This document shows, piece after piece, positions 1 through 4,990 of a stretch of 9,097 nucleotides of DNA (its first letter is position 1; each line of letters starts with the position of its first letter). Source of the DNA: Candidatus Sumerlaeota bacterium (lineage in GTDB: Bacteria > Sumerlaeota > Sumerlaeia > JADFCT01); assembly GCA_026398575.1 (NCBI GenBank), contig JAPLSP010000738.1, positions 1 to 9,097 on the forward strand, in the 5' to 3' direction. The translations under genes and the position numbers were made by a program. The notes beneath the pieces were generated by a model. It was not told the origin of the DNA. It saw only the letters and a list, made by a program, of their open reading frames with translations, and searched no databases.

Positions 1-1
1 T

Positions 2-265
2 GTGCAGATAGCCATTCACTTGCAGCCAGGCGCTTCTCGAAACGCAATCGAAGGCGTGATCAATGGCCGGCTGCGTGTTCGCGTGCAGGCGCCACCCGTG
101 GAAGGCGCGGCCAATGAAGCGGTATGCAAGCTGCTGGCGAAGGCGTTCGACGTGGCCAAGTCGAAAGTCCGCGTCATACGAGGAGACAAATCCAGAGAAA
201 AGACCATTGAGATCAGCGGCCTGAGCGGCGATGATGCGAAAGCGAGCTTGGACAGGATAAATTAA
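2..265 (+). CDS. yggU: DUF167/YggU (UPF0235) family protein, possibly 5' partial
   Basis: Small cytoplasmic protein of the DUF167 family, whose biochemical role is not established. The visible 87 residues carry the family hallmarks: PGASRN near residues 9-14, a basic strand RLRVRVQAPPVEGAAN around 23-38, then LLAKAF and SKVRVIRGDKSREK around 44-68. The first visible start is a GTG at position 2. Family members usually run a little longer at the N-terminus, and no upstream sequence is available, so the true start may lie outside the window. The last residues (DRIN) and the stop codon are encoded by the first unit of the 16-bp tandem array that follows, which suggests that the repeat either overwrote the original C-terminus or grew out of it. 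Family assignment is secure; the exact ends of the ancestral gene are not. Confidence 0.88.
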   Translation: MQIAIHLQPGASRNAIEGVINGRLRVRVQAPPVEGAANEAVCKLLAKAFDVAKSKVRVIRGDKSREKTIEISGLSGDDAKASLDRIN

Positions 266-442
266 TGACAGGATGGATTAGAGACAGGATGAATAAGAGA
301 CAGGATGGATTAGAGACAGGATAAATTAGAGACAGGATGAATTGAAGACAGGATGAATTAGAGACAGGATGAATTAGAGACAGGATGAATTGAAGACAGG
401 ATGAATTAGAGACAGGATGAATTAGAGACAGGATGGATTAGA
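251..442. repeat. 16-bp tandem repeat array, 12 units
   Basis: Twelve consecutive 16-bp units with consensus GACAGGATGAATTAGA start at 251, 267, 283, 299, 315, 331, 347, 363, 379, 395, 411 and 427. Variation is confined to the second half of the unit (GGATTAGA, GAATAAGA, AAATTAGA, GAATTGAA); the GACAGGAT core is invariant. There are no unique spacers. Units 6-8 (331-378) and 9-11 (379-426) are identical 48-bp blocks, which indicates recent expansion by multi-unit duplication. The first unit contains the stop codon of the upstream DUF167 gene. The array occupies nearly the whole gap before the purine nucleoside phosphorylase gene. Confidence 0.95.
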
Positions 443-470
443 ATTTATCCTGACTCTAATTCATCCTGTC
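411..470 (+). repeat. Inverted repeat-unit copies forming a long hairpin
   Basis: Positions 455-470 (TCTAATTCATCCTGTC) are the exact reverse complement of unit 11 (411-426), and 443-454 is the near reverse complement of the start of unit 12 (427-438). The transcript can fold into a 16-bp perfect stem continued, after one A-A mismatch, by about 10 more pairs (two of them G-U), closed by a four-base TAGA loop at 439-442. No U-run follows, so it does not look like a standard intrinsic terminator. The stem ends six bases before the Shine-Dalgarno of the next gene. It could act on mRNA stability, attenuation or translation; this is inference. Confidence 0.85.
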
Positions 471-476
471 AAATAA

Positions 477-482
477 AGGAGG
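477..482 (+). promoter_or_regulatory. Ribosome binding site of the GTG-started PNP gene
   Basis: AGGAGG lies eight bases upstream of the GTG at 491 and fixes that non-ATG start. It sits only six bases after the foot of the repeat hairpin ending at 470, so folding of the repeats could influence initiation. Confidence 0.85.
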
Positions 483-490
483 AAGGCATA

Positions 491-1324
491 GTGGAAATCA
501 CGCAAATGCGCCAGCAGATCAATGAAGCGGCCACGTATATCCGCTCGAAGACCAAGGCCAGACCTTCGGTGGGCGTCATCCTCGGAACCGGCATGGGCCA
601 GCTTGCCCATTCGGTCAAGAAAGTCGCCGTCATTTCTTATGACAAGATTCCGCATTTTCCTGTGTCAACCGTCGAAAGCCATCACGGCAATCTCTTCATC
701 GGCGAACTGGAGGGCAAGACCGTCTTCATGATGCAGGGGCGCTTTCATTATTATGAAGGCTATACGATGAAGCAGATCACATTCCCCGTGCGTGTGATGC
801 GCGCATTGGGATGCAAGACGCTGATCGTCATGAACGCCGTCGGCAGCATGAATCCGCTGATCCCAGGCGGGTCGCTCGTCCTGGCCAGCGACTTCATCAA
901 CTTCATGGGCGATAACCCGCTGATCGGCCCGAATGATGACACGCTGGGTCTGCGCTTCCCCGATATGTCCGAGCCTTTCAGCCGCGAGTTGATCGCGCTG
1001 GCCGAGCAGGTCGCGCTCGAAAACAAAATCAAGGTTCACAAAGGCGTCATGATCGCCGTGGCCGGCCCGAACCTCGAGACGGCAGCCGAATACCGCTTCT
1101 TCCGCCGCATCGGCGCCGACATCGTCACAATGTCCACCGTCCCCGAAACCCTCGTCGCGGTCCACGCGGGAATGAAGGTCCTCGGGATCTCGACCGTGAC
1201 CGATAACTGCCTGCCCGACGCGCTGAAGCCGGCCGATCTGCATGAAATCATCGCCGTCGCCAACGCCGCCGAACCGAGGTTGAATGTGTTGGTGAGGGGG
1301 ATTTTAAAGAATTTGAAGAAATGA
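491..1324 (+). CDS. punA: Purine nucleoside phosphorylase (PNP-I/MTAP family)
   Basis: Cytoplasmic enzyme cleaving purine (deoxy)nucleosides with phosphate to free base and (deoxy)ribose-1-phosphate, in purine salvage. At 277 aa it has the usual length for the trimeric family. Visible motifs: LGTGMG (31-36), SHHG with H64, the phosphate/sugar motif GRFHYYEG (R84, H86, Y88), MNAVGS (114-119), GPNLETAAEYR with E196, and VTMSTVPE (212-219). Numbering runs parallel to human PNP through about residue 116. Two positions are unusual for a guanosine/inosine-specific enzyme: Thr33 replaces the phosphate-loop Ser, and the Asn that contacts the base (human N243) is Asp238 in the motif TVTDNCLP. Both resemble MTAP-type enzymes, so 6-aminopurine nucleosides could be accepted (inference). 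The GTG start is supported by a strong ribosome binding site. The next gene starts 12 bp downstream. Confidence 0.95.
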   Translation: MEITQMRQQINEAATYIRSKTKARPSVGVILGTGMGQLAHSVKKVAVISYDKIPHFPVSTVESHHGNLFIGELEGKTVFMMQGRFHYYEGYTMKQITFPVRVMRALGCKTLIVMNAVGSMNPLIPGGSLVLASDFINFMGDNPLIGPNDDTLGLRFPDMSEPFSRELIALAEQVALENKIKVHKGVMIAVAGPNLETAAEYRFFRRIGADIVTMSTVPETLVAVHAGMKVLGISTVTDNCLPDALKPADLHEIIAVANAAEPRLNVLVRGILKNLKK

Positions 1325-1336
1325 GGAGAGGAAAAA

Positions 1337-1618
1337 ATGGATAGCACACAAACCAGTTACATCGTGAATGAAAAAGGCAGGAAAACGGGCGTTGTATTGA
1401 GCGTAAGGAAATATGAACGCTTGATGGAAGACTTGCATGATTTAGTCGTTATAGCCGAACGACACGAAGAGAAGCCGATTTCGTTGGCCGAGATGAAGAA
1501 AAGACTGAACAAAGATCAAATAGCGATCCGCTCCATCCATCGTCCTAGAAAAGGATGGGCTGTGCAGATTAAGCGTGCGGCAAAGCGGGAGGATGATAGT
1601 GTGGATGCTGCGGAATGA
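1337..1618 (+). CDS. Phd/YefM-like antitoxin with an atypical C-terminal tail
   Basis: A 93-aa protein whose first 60 residues look like a Phd/YefM-type antitoxin: a short strand (YIVNEKGRKTGVVLSVRKYERL, shown here as the region 8-29), an acidic helix EDLHDLVVIAERHEEK and the common ending ISLAEMKKRLNKD. Such proteins normally stop near this point (KKRL.KDG-type end) and are followed by a RelE/ParE toxin gene. Here the frame runs on for about 33 residues, and the segment WAVQIKRAAKRE (74-85) resembles the first strand and helix of a RelE-family toxin. No remaining toxin body is found downstream. The likely reading is an antitoxin whose toxin was deleted, leaving a short in-frame remnant. The start ATG has GAGGAG at 1323-1328, touching the end of the PNP gene, so co-transcription is likely. 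Confidence 0.7.
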   Translation: MDSTQTSYIVNEKGRKTGVVLSVRKYERLMEDLHDLVVIAERHEEKPISLAEMKKRLNKDQIAIRSIHRPRKGWAVQIKRAAKREDDSVDAAE

Positions 1619-1639
1619 AAACTAGCGGATTTAGAAGTG

Positions 1640-1645
1640 AGGAGG
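1640..1645 (+). promoter_or_regulatory. Ribosome binding site selecting the ATG at 1652
   Basis: AGGAGG with a six-base spacer to the ATG at 1652. A GTG at 1637 in the same frame is upstream of this site and has no comparable signal, so 1652 is the chosen start. Confidence 0.8.
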
Positions 1646-1651
1646 AGTGAG

Positions 1652-1906
1652 ATGAGCCACGTATTATCAATTGAATATCCGGAAACACTGCCGGACGCCC
1701 TTAATGAAACAGCAGAGCAATTCGAGCAGGAAGCTCGCATGGCGATGGCCGTCAAGCTTTTCGAGAACAAGCGGCTTTCGTCGGGTATGGCCGCTGAATT
1801 GGCGGGAATGGATCGCGTCGCGTTCCTTCTGCAATTGCATCGGTTCGGCGTTCCCATGATCAATTATGATCCGGAAGAGTTGAAATCAGATATCGCCAAT
1901 GCCTGA
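1652..1906 (+). CDS. UPF0175 family small HTH-like protein (putative antitoxin)
   Basis: An 84-aa protein with the UPF0175 pattern: an N-terminal strand and PETLPDAL, a helix EQEARMAMAVKLFENKRLSSG (about 26-45) and the HTH-like segment MAAELAGMDRVAFLLQLHRFGV (46-67), ending in an acidic YDPEELKSDIANA. Family members are small DNA-binding-like proteins and are often found next to DUF3368 PIN-like toxins, for which they are presumed antitoxins. No DUF3368 gene or fragment follows here: the next homologous sequence is a truncated DUF433 copy starting 16 bp after the stop. It is therefore an orphan. Family call is firm, the antitoxin role is inferred. Confidence 0.85.
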   Translation: MSHVLSIEYPETLPDALNETAEQFEQEARMAMAVKLFENKRLSSGMAAELAGMDRVAFLLQLHRFGVPMINYDPEELKSDIANA

Positions 1907-1922
1907 TCAAAAGACAATCGTG

Positions 1923-2018
1923 ATGAATTCGAGAAACTTATCTGATCCGGGATTATGCGGTGGAGAATCTCGCATCGCCGAAATGCGTATCCCTGTTTAT
2001 GTAGCAAGGAGACGCAGC
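1923..2018 (+). pseudogene. Truncated DUF433 gene (5' remnant)
   Basis: The first 27 codons (1923-2003) match the intact DUF433 gene at 2997-3077 at 66 of 81 bases, and the encoded peptide follows the same pattern, S-R-x-x-S-D-P-G-x-C-G-G-E, then I-A-x-x-R-I-P-V. Homology stops abruptly after IPVY. The rest of the domain, including the region matching SHLAAGDDAETLL in the intact copy, is absent, replaced by the ribosome binding site and start of the lipoprotein gene. The conserved PCIAGTR of the intact copy is degraded to SRIAEMR. No toxin partner follows. The frame stays open into the next gene, so a fused product is formally possible but unlikely given the internal translation start signals. 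Confidence 0.8.
2006..2011 (+). promoter_or_regulatory. Ribosome binding site selecting the ATG at 2019
   Basis: AAGGAG with a seven-base spacer before the ATG at 2019. It argues that the lipoprotein is translated from here and not from in-frame ATGs at 1899 or 1923, which belong to the DUF433 remnant region. Confidence 0.75.
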
Positions 2019-2738
2019 ATGGATGCAAAATGGGAAACGGCAAACCCATGCGAGGATCAGAGGGGTAAGCAGCGGTCCATCAGCCGGCGTCAGTTGCTGA
2101 AGTCTGTCGGCGTCGGCGCGGCTGTAACGGGACTGGCTTATCTTTCGCTCACCGCCGGCTGTTCTTCTCTCACCTGCGTAGCGACAACAGACACGCTGGC
2201 GAGGCAGTCGCCGTCCACTTTCACCGGCGAAACTGAAGACGGCGTGATTACAGAGGCAACGGCCAAACTCGGCCAGCTTGACATCGTAGTAAAGGGCAAG
2301 GTAGCGCCCAATAAATTCATGCCGTTGCTTGCAGCGCCAATGCTTTCCAAGTCTTCAACCGAAAAGGAAAAACAACAGAGAGCCACAGTCGAGCAGATTT
2401 TGGCTGCATCGGGTTCATTTGTATCTCCTCGTGATGTTGATCTACGCGACTATCGTACCAGAGGAGTGATCGCGGTCAATTTTCTTTTTCTCGGAGAAAA
2501 GGACCCGGCACGGCGTATCAATCTCATGGTTACGGCGAAAGACAGCGCGGGTAATACATTGGGGAAATGGTCTCGTAACTGTGAGGATCCAAGGATATTC
2601 GCTGAGAAACCCGGTCCCATATCTGGTGGGATAGAAGGGAAGTTGGTCCCCGAGAATATTGATTTTTTCGAGGTTGAGCGGTCGGTTGTGCAAAACATGA
2701 AGTCAATCGAATTGACGTTTCGGCAATCTAAGAAATGA
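2019..2738 (+). CDS. Unrecognised protein with Tat-type signal and lipobox
   Basis: A 239-aa protein not recognised as a known family. Its N-terminus has a twin-arginine motif SRRQLLK (22-28), a hydrophobic stretch (about 30-46) and a lipobox LTAGC ending at Cys48, so it is predicted to be exported folded via Tat and lipid-anchored on the periplasmic side. The mature part is moderately polar, with alternating strand-like segments (LDIVVKGKVAP, GVIAVNFLFLG, RINLMVTAKDSAGN) and a C-terminal IELTFRQSKK, suggesting a mostly beta fold. There are no obvious catalytic motifs. It lies between a DUF433 remnant and a DUF2283 gene, an odd setting for a lipoprotein. The frame upstream is open back to 1899, but a start there would put about 60 residues before the twin arginines, which is implausible. 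Confidence 0.75.
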   Translation: MDAKWETANPCEDQRGKQRSISRRQLLKSVGVGAAVTGLAYLSLTAGCSSLTCVATTDTLARQSPSTFTGETEDGVITEATAKLGQLDIVVKGKVAPNKFMPLLAAPMLSKSSTEKEKQQRATVEQILAASGSFVSPRDVDLRDYRTRGVIAVNFLFLGEKDPARRINLMVTAKDSAGNTLGKWSRNCEDPRIFAEKPGPISGGIEGKLVPENIDFFEVERSVVQNMKSIELTFRQSKK

Positions 2739-2767
2739 AGCGTCATGGCCAAATACTGGAAGAAACC

Positions 2768-2974
2768 ATGAAAATCACTTACGATCCTGAAGTGGATGTA
2801 TTGCGGATACTATTCCGCAATGATCCCATCGTAGAAAGCGATGAGAATAAGCCGGGTGTGATTCTGGACTACGACAAGGACAACAGCATTGTTGGCTTGG
2901 AAATTCTCGATGCCTCAGTGCGTATGGAAAATCCACGCTCAGTGGAGTATTCGGTGGCGCCATCCAGCGATTAA
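2768..2974 (+). CDS. DUF2283 family small protein
   Basis: A 68-aa protein with the DUF2283 pattern: MKITYDPEVDVLRI at the start, the central PGVILDYDKDNSIVGLEILDAS (residues 30-51 region) and a short charged tail. The family is small and beta-rich; members are often encoded beside DUF4258 proteins and are thought to be antitoxin-like, though function is not proven. No DUF4258 partner is present here. The start chosen is the ATG at 2768, which gives the canonical N-terminus; an upstream in-frame ATG at 2735 overlaps the lipoprotein stop and adds 11 residues foreign to the family. The ribosome binding site is weak (GGAAG about 2758-2762). Confidence 0.85.
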   Translation: MKITYDPEVDVLRILFRNDPIVESDENKPGVILDYDKDNSIVGLEILDASVRMENPRSVEYSVAPSSD

Positions 2975-2985
2975 AGTCTTATTGC

Positions 2986-2992
2986 GGAGGAG
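2986..2992 (+). promoter_or_regulatory. Ribosome binding site of the intact DUF433 gene
   Basis: GGAGGAG just upstream of the ATG at 2997. It rejects the longer in-frame extension back to 2889, which overlaps the DUF2283 gene and has no family resemblance. Confidence 0.75.
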
Positions 2993-2996
2993 TGAA

Positions 2997-3212
2997 ATGA
3001 ATTCAAGAATCGTATCTGATCCCGGAATATGCGGCGGAGAACCTTGCATCGCGGGAACGCGCATTCCTGTTCATATAATCATGAGCCATTTGGCGGCCGG
3101 GGATGATGCGGAAACTTTGCTGGTCGAATTTCCGCGCATTGAAAAGGCGGATATTGACGCATGCCTCGAATACGCGGCGTATCTCTGCACCGAAAAGGCT
3201 GTCGCGCAATGA
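2997..3212 (+). CDS. DUF433 family antitoxin
   Basis: A 71-aa protein with the full DUF433 signature: S-D-P-G-I-C-G-G-E-P-C-I-A-G-T-R-I-P-V near the N-terminus (7-25), a HTH-like middle (SHLAAGDDAETLLVEFPRIEKADIDACLEYAAYL, residues about 30-63) and a short tail. DUF433 proteins are presumed antitoxins of DUF5615 PIN-like toxins and probably bind DNA for autoregulation. Here the stop overlaps the start of the DUF5615 gene by four bases (ATGA, 3209-3212), the usual translational coupling of such pairs. A truncated paralogous copy lies about 1 kb upstream, 81% identical over 81 bases. Confidence 0.9.
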   Translation: MNSRIVSDPGICGGEPCIAGTRIPVHIIMSHLAAGDDAETLLVEFPRIEKADIDACLEYAAYLCTEKAVAQ

Positions 3213-3589
3213 AGATTTTGCTCGACGAGAACATTAGTTTACGGCTTGCGCGAATTCTGCGGGAATCCGGCTTTATTGTCTCTTCCATTGCGGAAAATGC
3301 AGATAAAGGAATGCTGGATGAAGAGGTTTGGCCCTTGGCTTGCTCTGCCCCGTATTTGCTCATCACGCGCGATTATCATTTTACCAACCCGGTCCGCTAT
3401 GATCCGTCTAAATGCCTGGGTATTATTTTCCTCAGACATGGAAATCTGACGGCAAGCGATGAGACCCAGATCGTATTATCATTTCTGGCCAAGTTCTCTT
3501 TGGAACAATACCAAGGGAAGCTGGTTGTGCTCTCCAAAAATGATGTGAAGTTCAGATCTTCCTCGCAAAGTATGTCAGATGAAGGTTGA
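3209..3589 (+). CDS. DUF5615 PIN-like toxin
   Basis: A 126-aa protein with the PIN-like (Mut7-C-type) DUF5615 pattern: the N-terminal acidic motif LLDENIS (D6, E7), a helix RLARILRESGF, the acidic cluster LDEEVWPLA (D37, E38, E39) and the strand-turn LLITRDYHF with D55. These acidic residues would coordinate metal in a nuclease site by analogy with PIN domains; activity has not been shown here. Its start overlaps the DUF433 stop by four bases, marking the two as one toxin-antitoxin-like operon. The protein is full length for the family. Its stop at 3587-3589 is four bases before the start of a radical SAM gene, so the downstream gene may be co-translated with it. Confidence 0.88.
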   Translation: MKILLDENISLRLARILRESGFIVSSIAENADKGMLDEEVWPLACSAPYLLITRDYHFTNPVRYDPSKCLGIIFLRHGNLTASDETQIVLSFLAKFSLEQYQGKLVVLSKNDVKFRSSSQSMSDEG

Positions 3590-3593
3590 CATC

Positions 3594-4673
3594 ATGTCCC
3601 ACACACAAGACTACGCCTACAGCGGGCAAAAGATTTTCTGGCATGGCGAGAAATTGCGCGCGCTGGCCGAAGGACGGGTGAGCGCGCCCATCTATGTCCG
3701 CGTCAAGCCGACGAACCGCTGCAATCACCGATGCTACTATTGCAGCTATCAGGAAGACAAACGCCTCGTCACCGCGCAGCAGATGAATCCCAAGGACGAA
3801 ATTCCGTTCGAGAAGATGTGCGAAATCCTGGAAGATTTCCGCGACATAGGCGTCAAGGCCGTGACGTATTCGGGTGGAGGCGAGCCGCTGATTTATCCGC
3901 GCATCGAGGAAATCCTGCGTCGCACGCTGGATTGTAAGATTGATCTGTCGGTCATCACCAACGGCAGCCGGCTCGACGGCGCGATCTCCGACGCGCTGGC
4001 GCATGCGCATTGGGTGCGCGTCTCGCTCGACAGCGTGGACGCGGCCAACTACGCCAAGATTCGCCAGGTTTCGGAAAAAGAGCTCCCGAAGATTCTCGGC
4101 AATCTGCGCCGCTTCGCCGCGATGAAGCGTCCGGAGTGCGAGCTGGGCGTCAACTTTGTCATCGGCGAGAGCAATGCGCATGAGGTTTATGAAGCCTGCC
4201 GCGTGATCCGCGATACCGGCGCCAACCATATTAAGCTGACGGCGCGCAATACGCCCGACTTTCACAAGGACCACGAGCCTTTCAAGGCGCGCGTTCTCGA
4301 GCAGATCGCGCGCGCCAAGGCCGAACTGCCCACGCCCGAATTCCGAATCCACAGCGTGTACGAAGAGGATTTCATTTTTGCCGGCGTTTATGAGAGGCGG
4401 TACTGCAACTGCGCGATCATGGAAATCGTGCCGGTGATCGGCGCGGACCAGAAGGTATATTTTTGCCACGACAAAACCTACACCAAAAAGGGCGAGATCG
4501 GCGACATCGCCACGCAGTCTTTCAAGCAGCTGTGGTTTTCGGAAAGAACGCGCGACTGTTTCAAGACCTTCGATGCGCGGGTCGAGTGCCGCCACCACTG
4601 CACCTACGACGCGCGCAATATGGCGATCAATGAATTCCTCAAGAGCTGGTCGGAGCATATCAATTTCATTTAG
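3594..4673 (+). CDS. Radical SAM protein with SPASM/twitch-like C-terminus (first copy)
   Basis: A 359-aa radical SAM enzyme. The CX3CX2C cluster motif CNHRCYYC (Cys43, 47, 50) binds the 4Fe-4S cluster that reduces S-adenosylmethionine; GGGEP (94-98) is the SAM-binding motif, followed by a strand LSVITNGSRL. The C-terminal part holds Cys271, 273, 291, 322, 332 and 336, including YFCHDK and ECRHHC, a SPASM/twitch-like arrangement for auxiliary Fe-S clusters. It ends in HINFI, like the second radical SAM protein at 5571-6644. Relatives are common in surface-polysaccharide and natural-product loci, but the substrate cannot be read from the sequence. The start at 3594 is preferred (AAGG about 3582-3585); an ATG at 3579 inside the toxin gene would add five residues. 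Confidence 0.88.
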   Translation: MSHTQDYAYSGQKIFWHGEKLRALAEGRVSAPIYVRVKPTNRCNHRCYYCSYQEDKRLVTAQQMNPKDEIPFEKMCEILEDFRDIGVKAVTYSGGGEPLIYPRIEEILRRTLDCKIDLSVITNGSRLDGAISDALAHAHWVRVSLDSVDAANYAKIRQVSEKELPKILGNLRRFAAMKRPECELGVNFVIGESNAHEVYEACRVIRDTGANHIKLTARNTPDFHKDHEPFKARVLEQIARAKAELPTPEFRIHSVYEEDFIFAGVYERRYCNCAIMEIVPVIGADQKVYFCHDKTYTKKGEIGDIATQSFKQLWFSERTRDCFKTFDARVECRHHCTYDARNMAINEFLKSWSEHINFI

Positions 4674-4717
4674 GACGGGCGCATTGCAGCCGAGCGACTT
4701 TGGCATGCTGGAAAAGG

Positions 4718-4818
4718 TCTGACAAAACAATGTGCGACAAAATAATGGCATAAAGCTGTTCCTGCCTGATTCAATGGCAACGTGTTTTCATTGTTTTGCC
4801 AGACATTATTCTGTCAGA
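4718..4818. repeat. Imperfect 30-bp inverted repeat made of paired 15-mers
   Basis: The left arm is two tandem 15-mers, TCTGACAAAACAATG (4718-4732) and TGCGACAAAATAATG (4733-4747). The right arm is two tandem inverted 15-mers, CATTGTTTTGCCAGA (4789-4803) and CATTATTCTGTCAGA (4804-4818). Arms match at 24 of 30 positions when paired end to end, and the inner-type pairing 4717-4732 with 4789-4804 matches 15 of 16. The 41-bp centre is unrelated. The layout resembles a REP/BIME-like or small nonautonomous palindromic element. Confidence 0.8.
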
Positions 4819-4942
4819 ACACGCGCCGCGTCCTGCCGGCAGCTACCTTGGGATGCGTCCATTTGGCCGCCGGTCTGATTATTTTCTTGCCCGCAAACAA
4901 CAATGTGCCCTAAATTCCACTTGTTATGAATACTTGATGCGG

Positions 4943-4968
4943 TTCGCAAATGATGATTTTTTTGCGAA
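4943..4968 (+). promoter_or_regulatory. Short inverted repeat upstream of the Uma2 gene
   Basis: TTCGCAAA (4943-4950) and TTTGCGAA (4961-4968) form a perfect 8-bp inverted repeat around a 10-base centre, ending 22 bases before the Uma2 start. It could be an operator or an mRNA hairpin; there is no T-run after it, so it is not a typical terminator. Confidence 0.4.
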
Positions 4969-4990
4969 AGTATAAAGTAAAGGAAACTCC

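Larger units (their letters stand above)
4674..4990. other. 317-bp intergenic region with repeat and hairpins
   Basis: No convincing gene on either strand. It contains an imperfect inverted repeat built from 15-mers (4718-4818), a 10-bp palindrome CTGCCGGCAG (4833-4842) and a short hairpin close to the next gene (4943-4968). The last 60 bases are AT-rich and may carry the promoter of the Uma2 gene, but no -35/-10 pair with good spacing stands out. Confidence 0.6.

Noticed and set aside
251..442. Possible CRISPR array
   Set aside because: Units are 16 bp and directly adjacent with no unique spacers, and no cas genes are nearby.
443..475. Intrinsic transcription terminator after the DUF167 gene
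   Set aside because: The stem is long but is followed by AAATAAAGGAGG rather than a U-run, and it is made of array units.
665..1243. Minus-strand open frame opposite the purine nucleoside phosphorylase gene
   Set aside because: Low-complexity D/H/R-rich translation typical of antisense to a GC-rich gene; no recognisable domain.
1899..2738. Single 279-residue DUF433-lipoprotein fusion
   Set aside because: A good ribosome binding site precedes the ATG at 2019, and a start at 1899 would leave about 60 residues before the twin-arginine motif. The upstream part is better read as a DUF433 remnant.
3552..4751. Long open frame on the minus strand (399 codons)
   Set aside because: It is exactly antisense to the first radical SAM gene, whose product has clear motifs. 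The antisense translation shows no family pattern and reflects GC-rich codon use.
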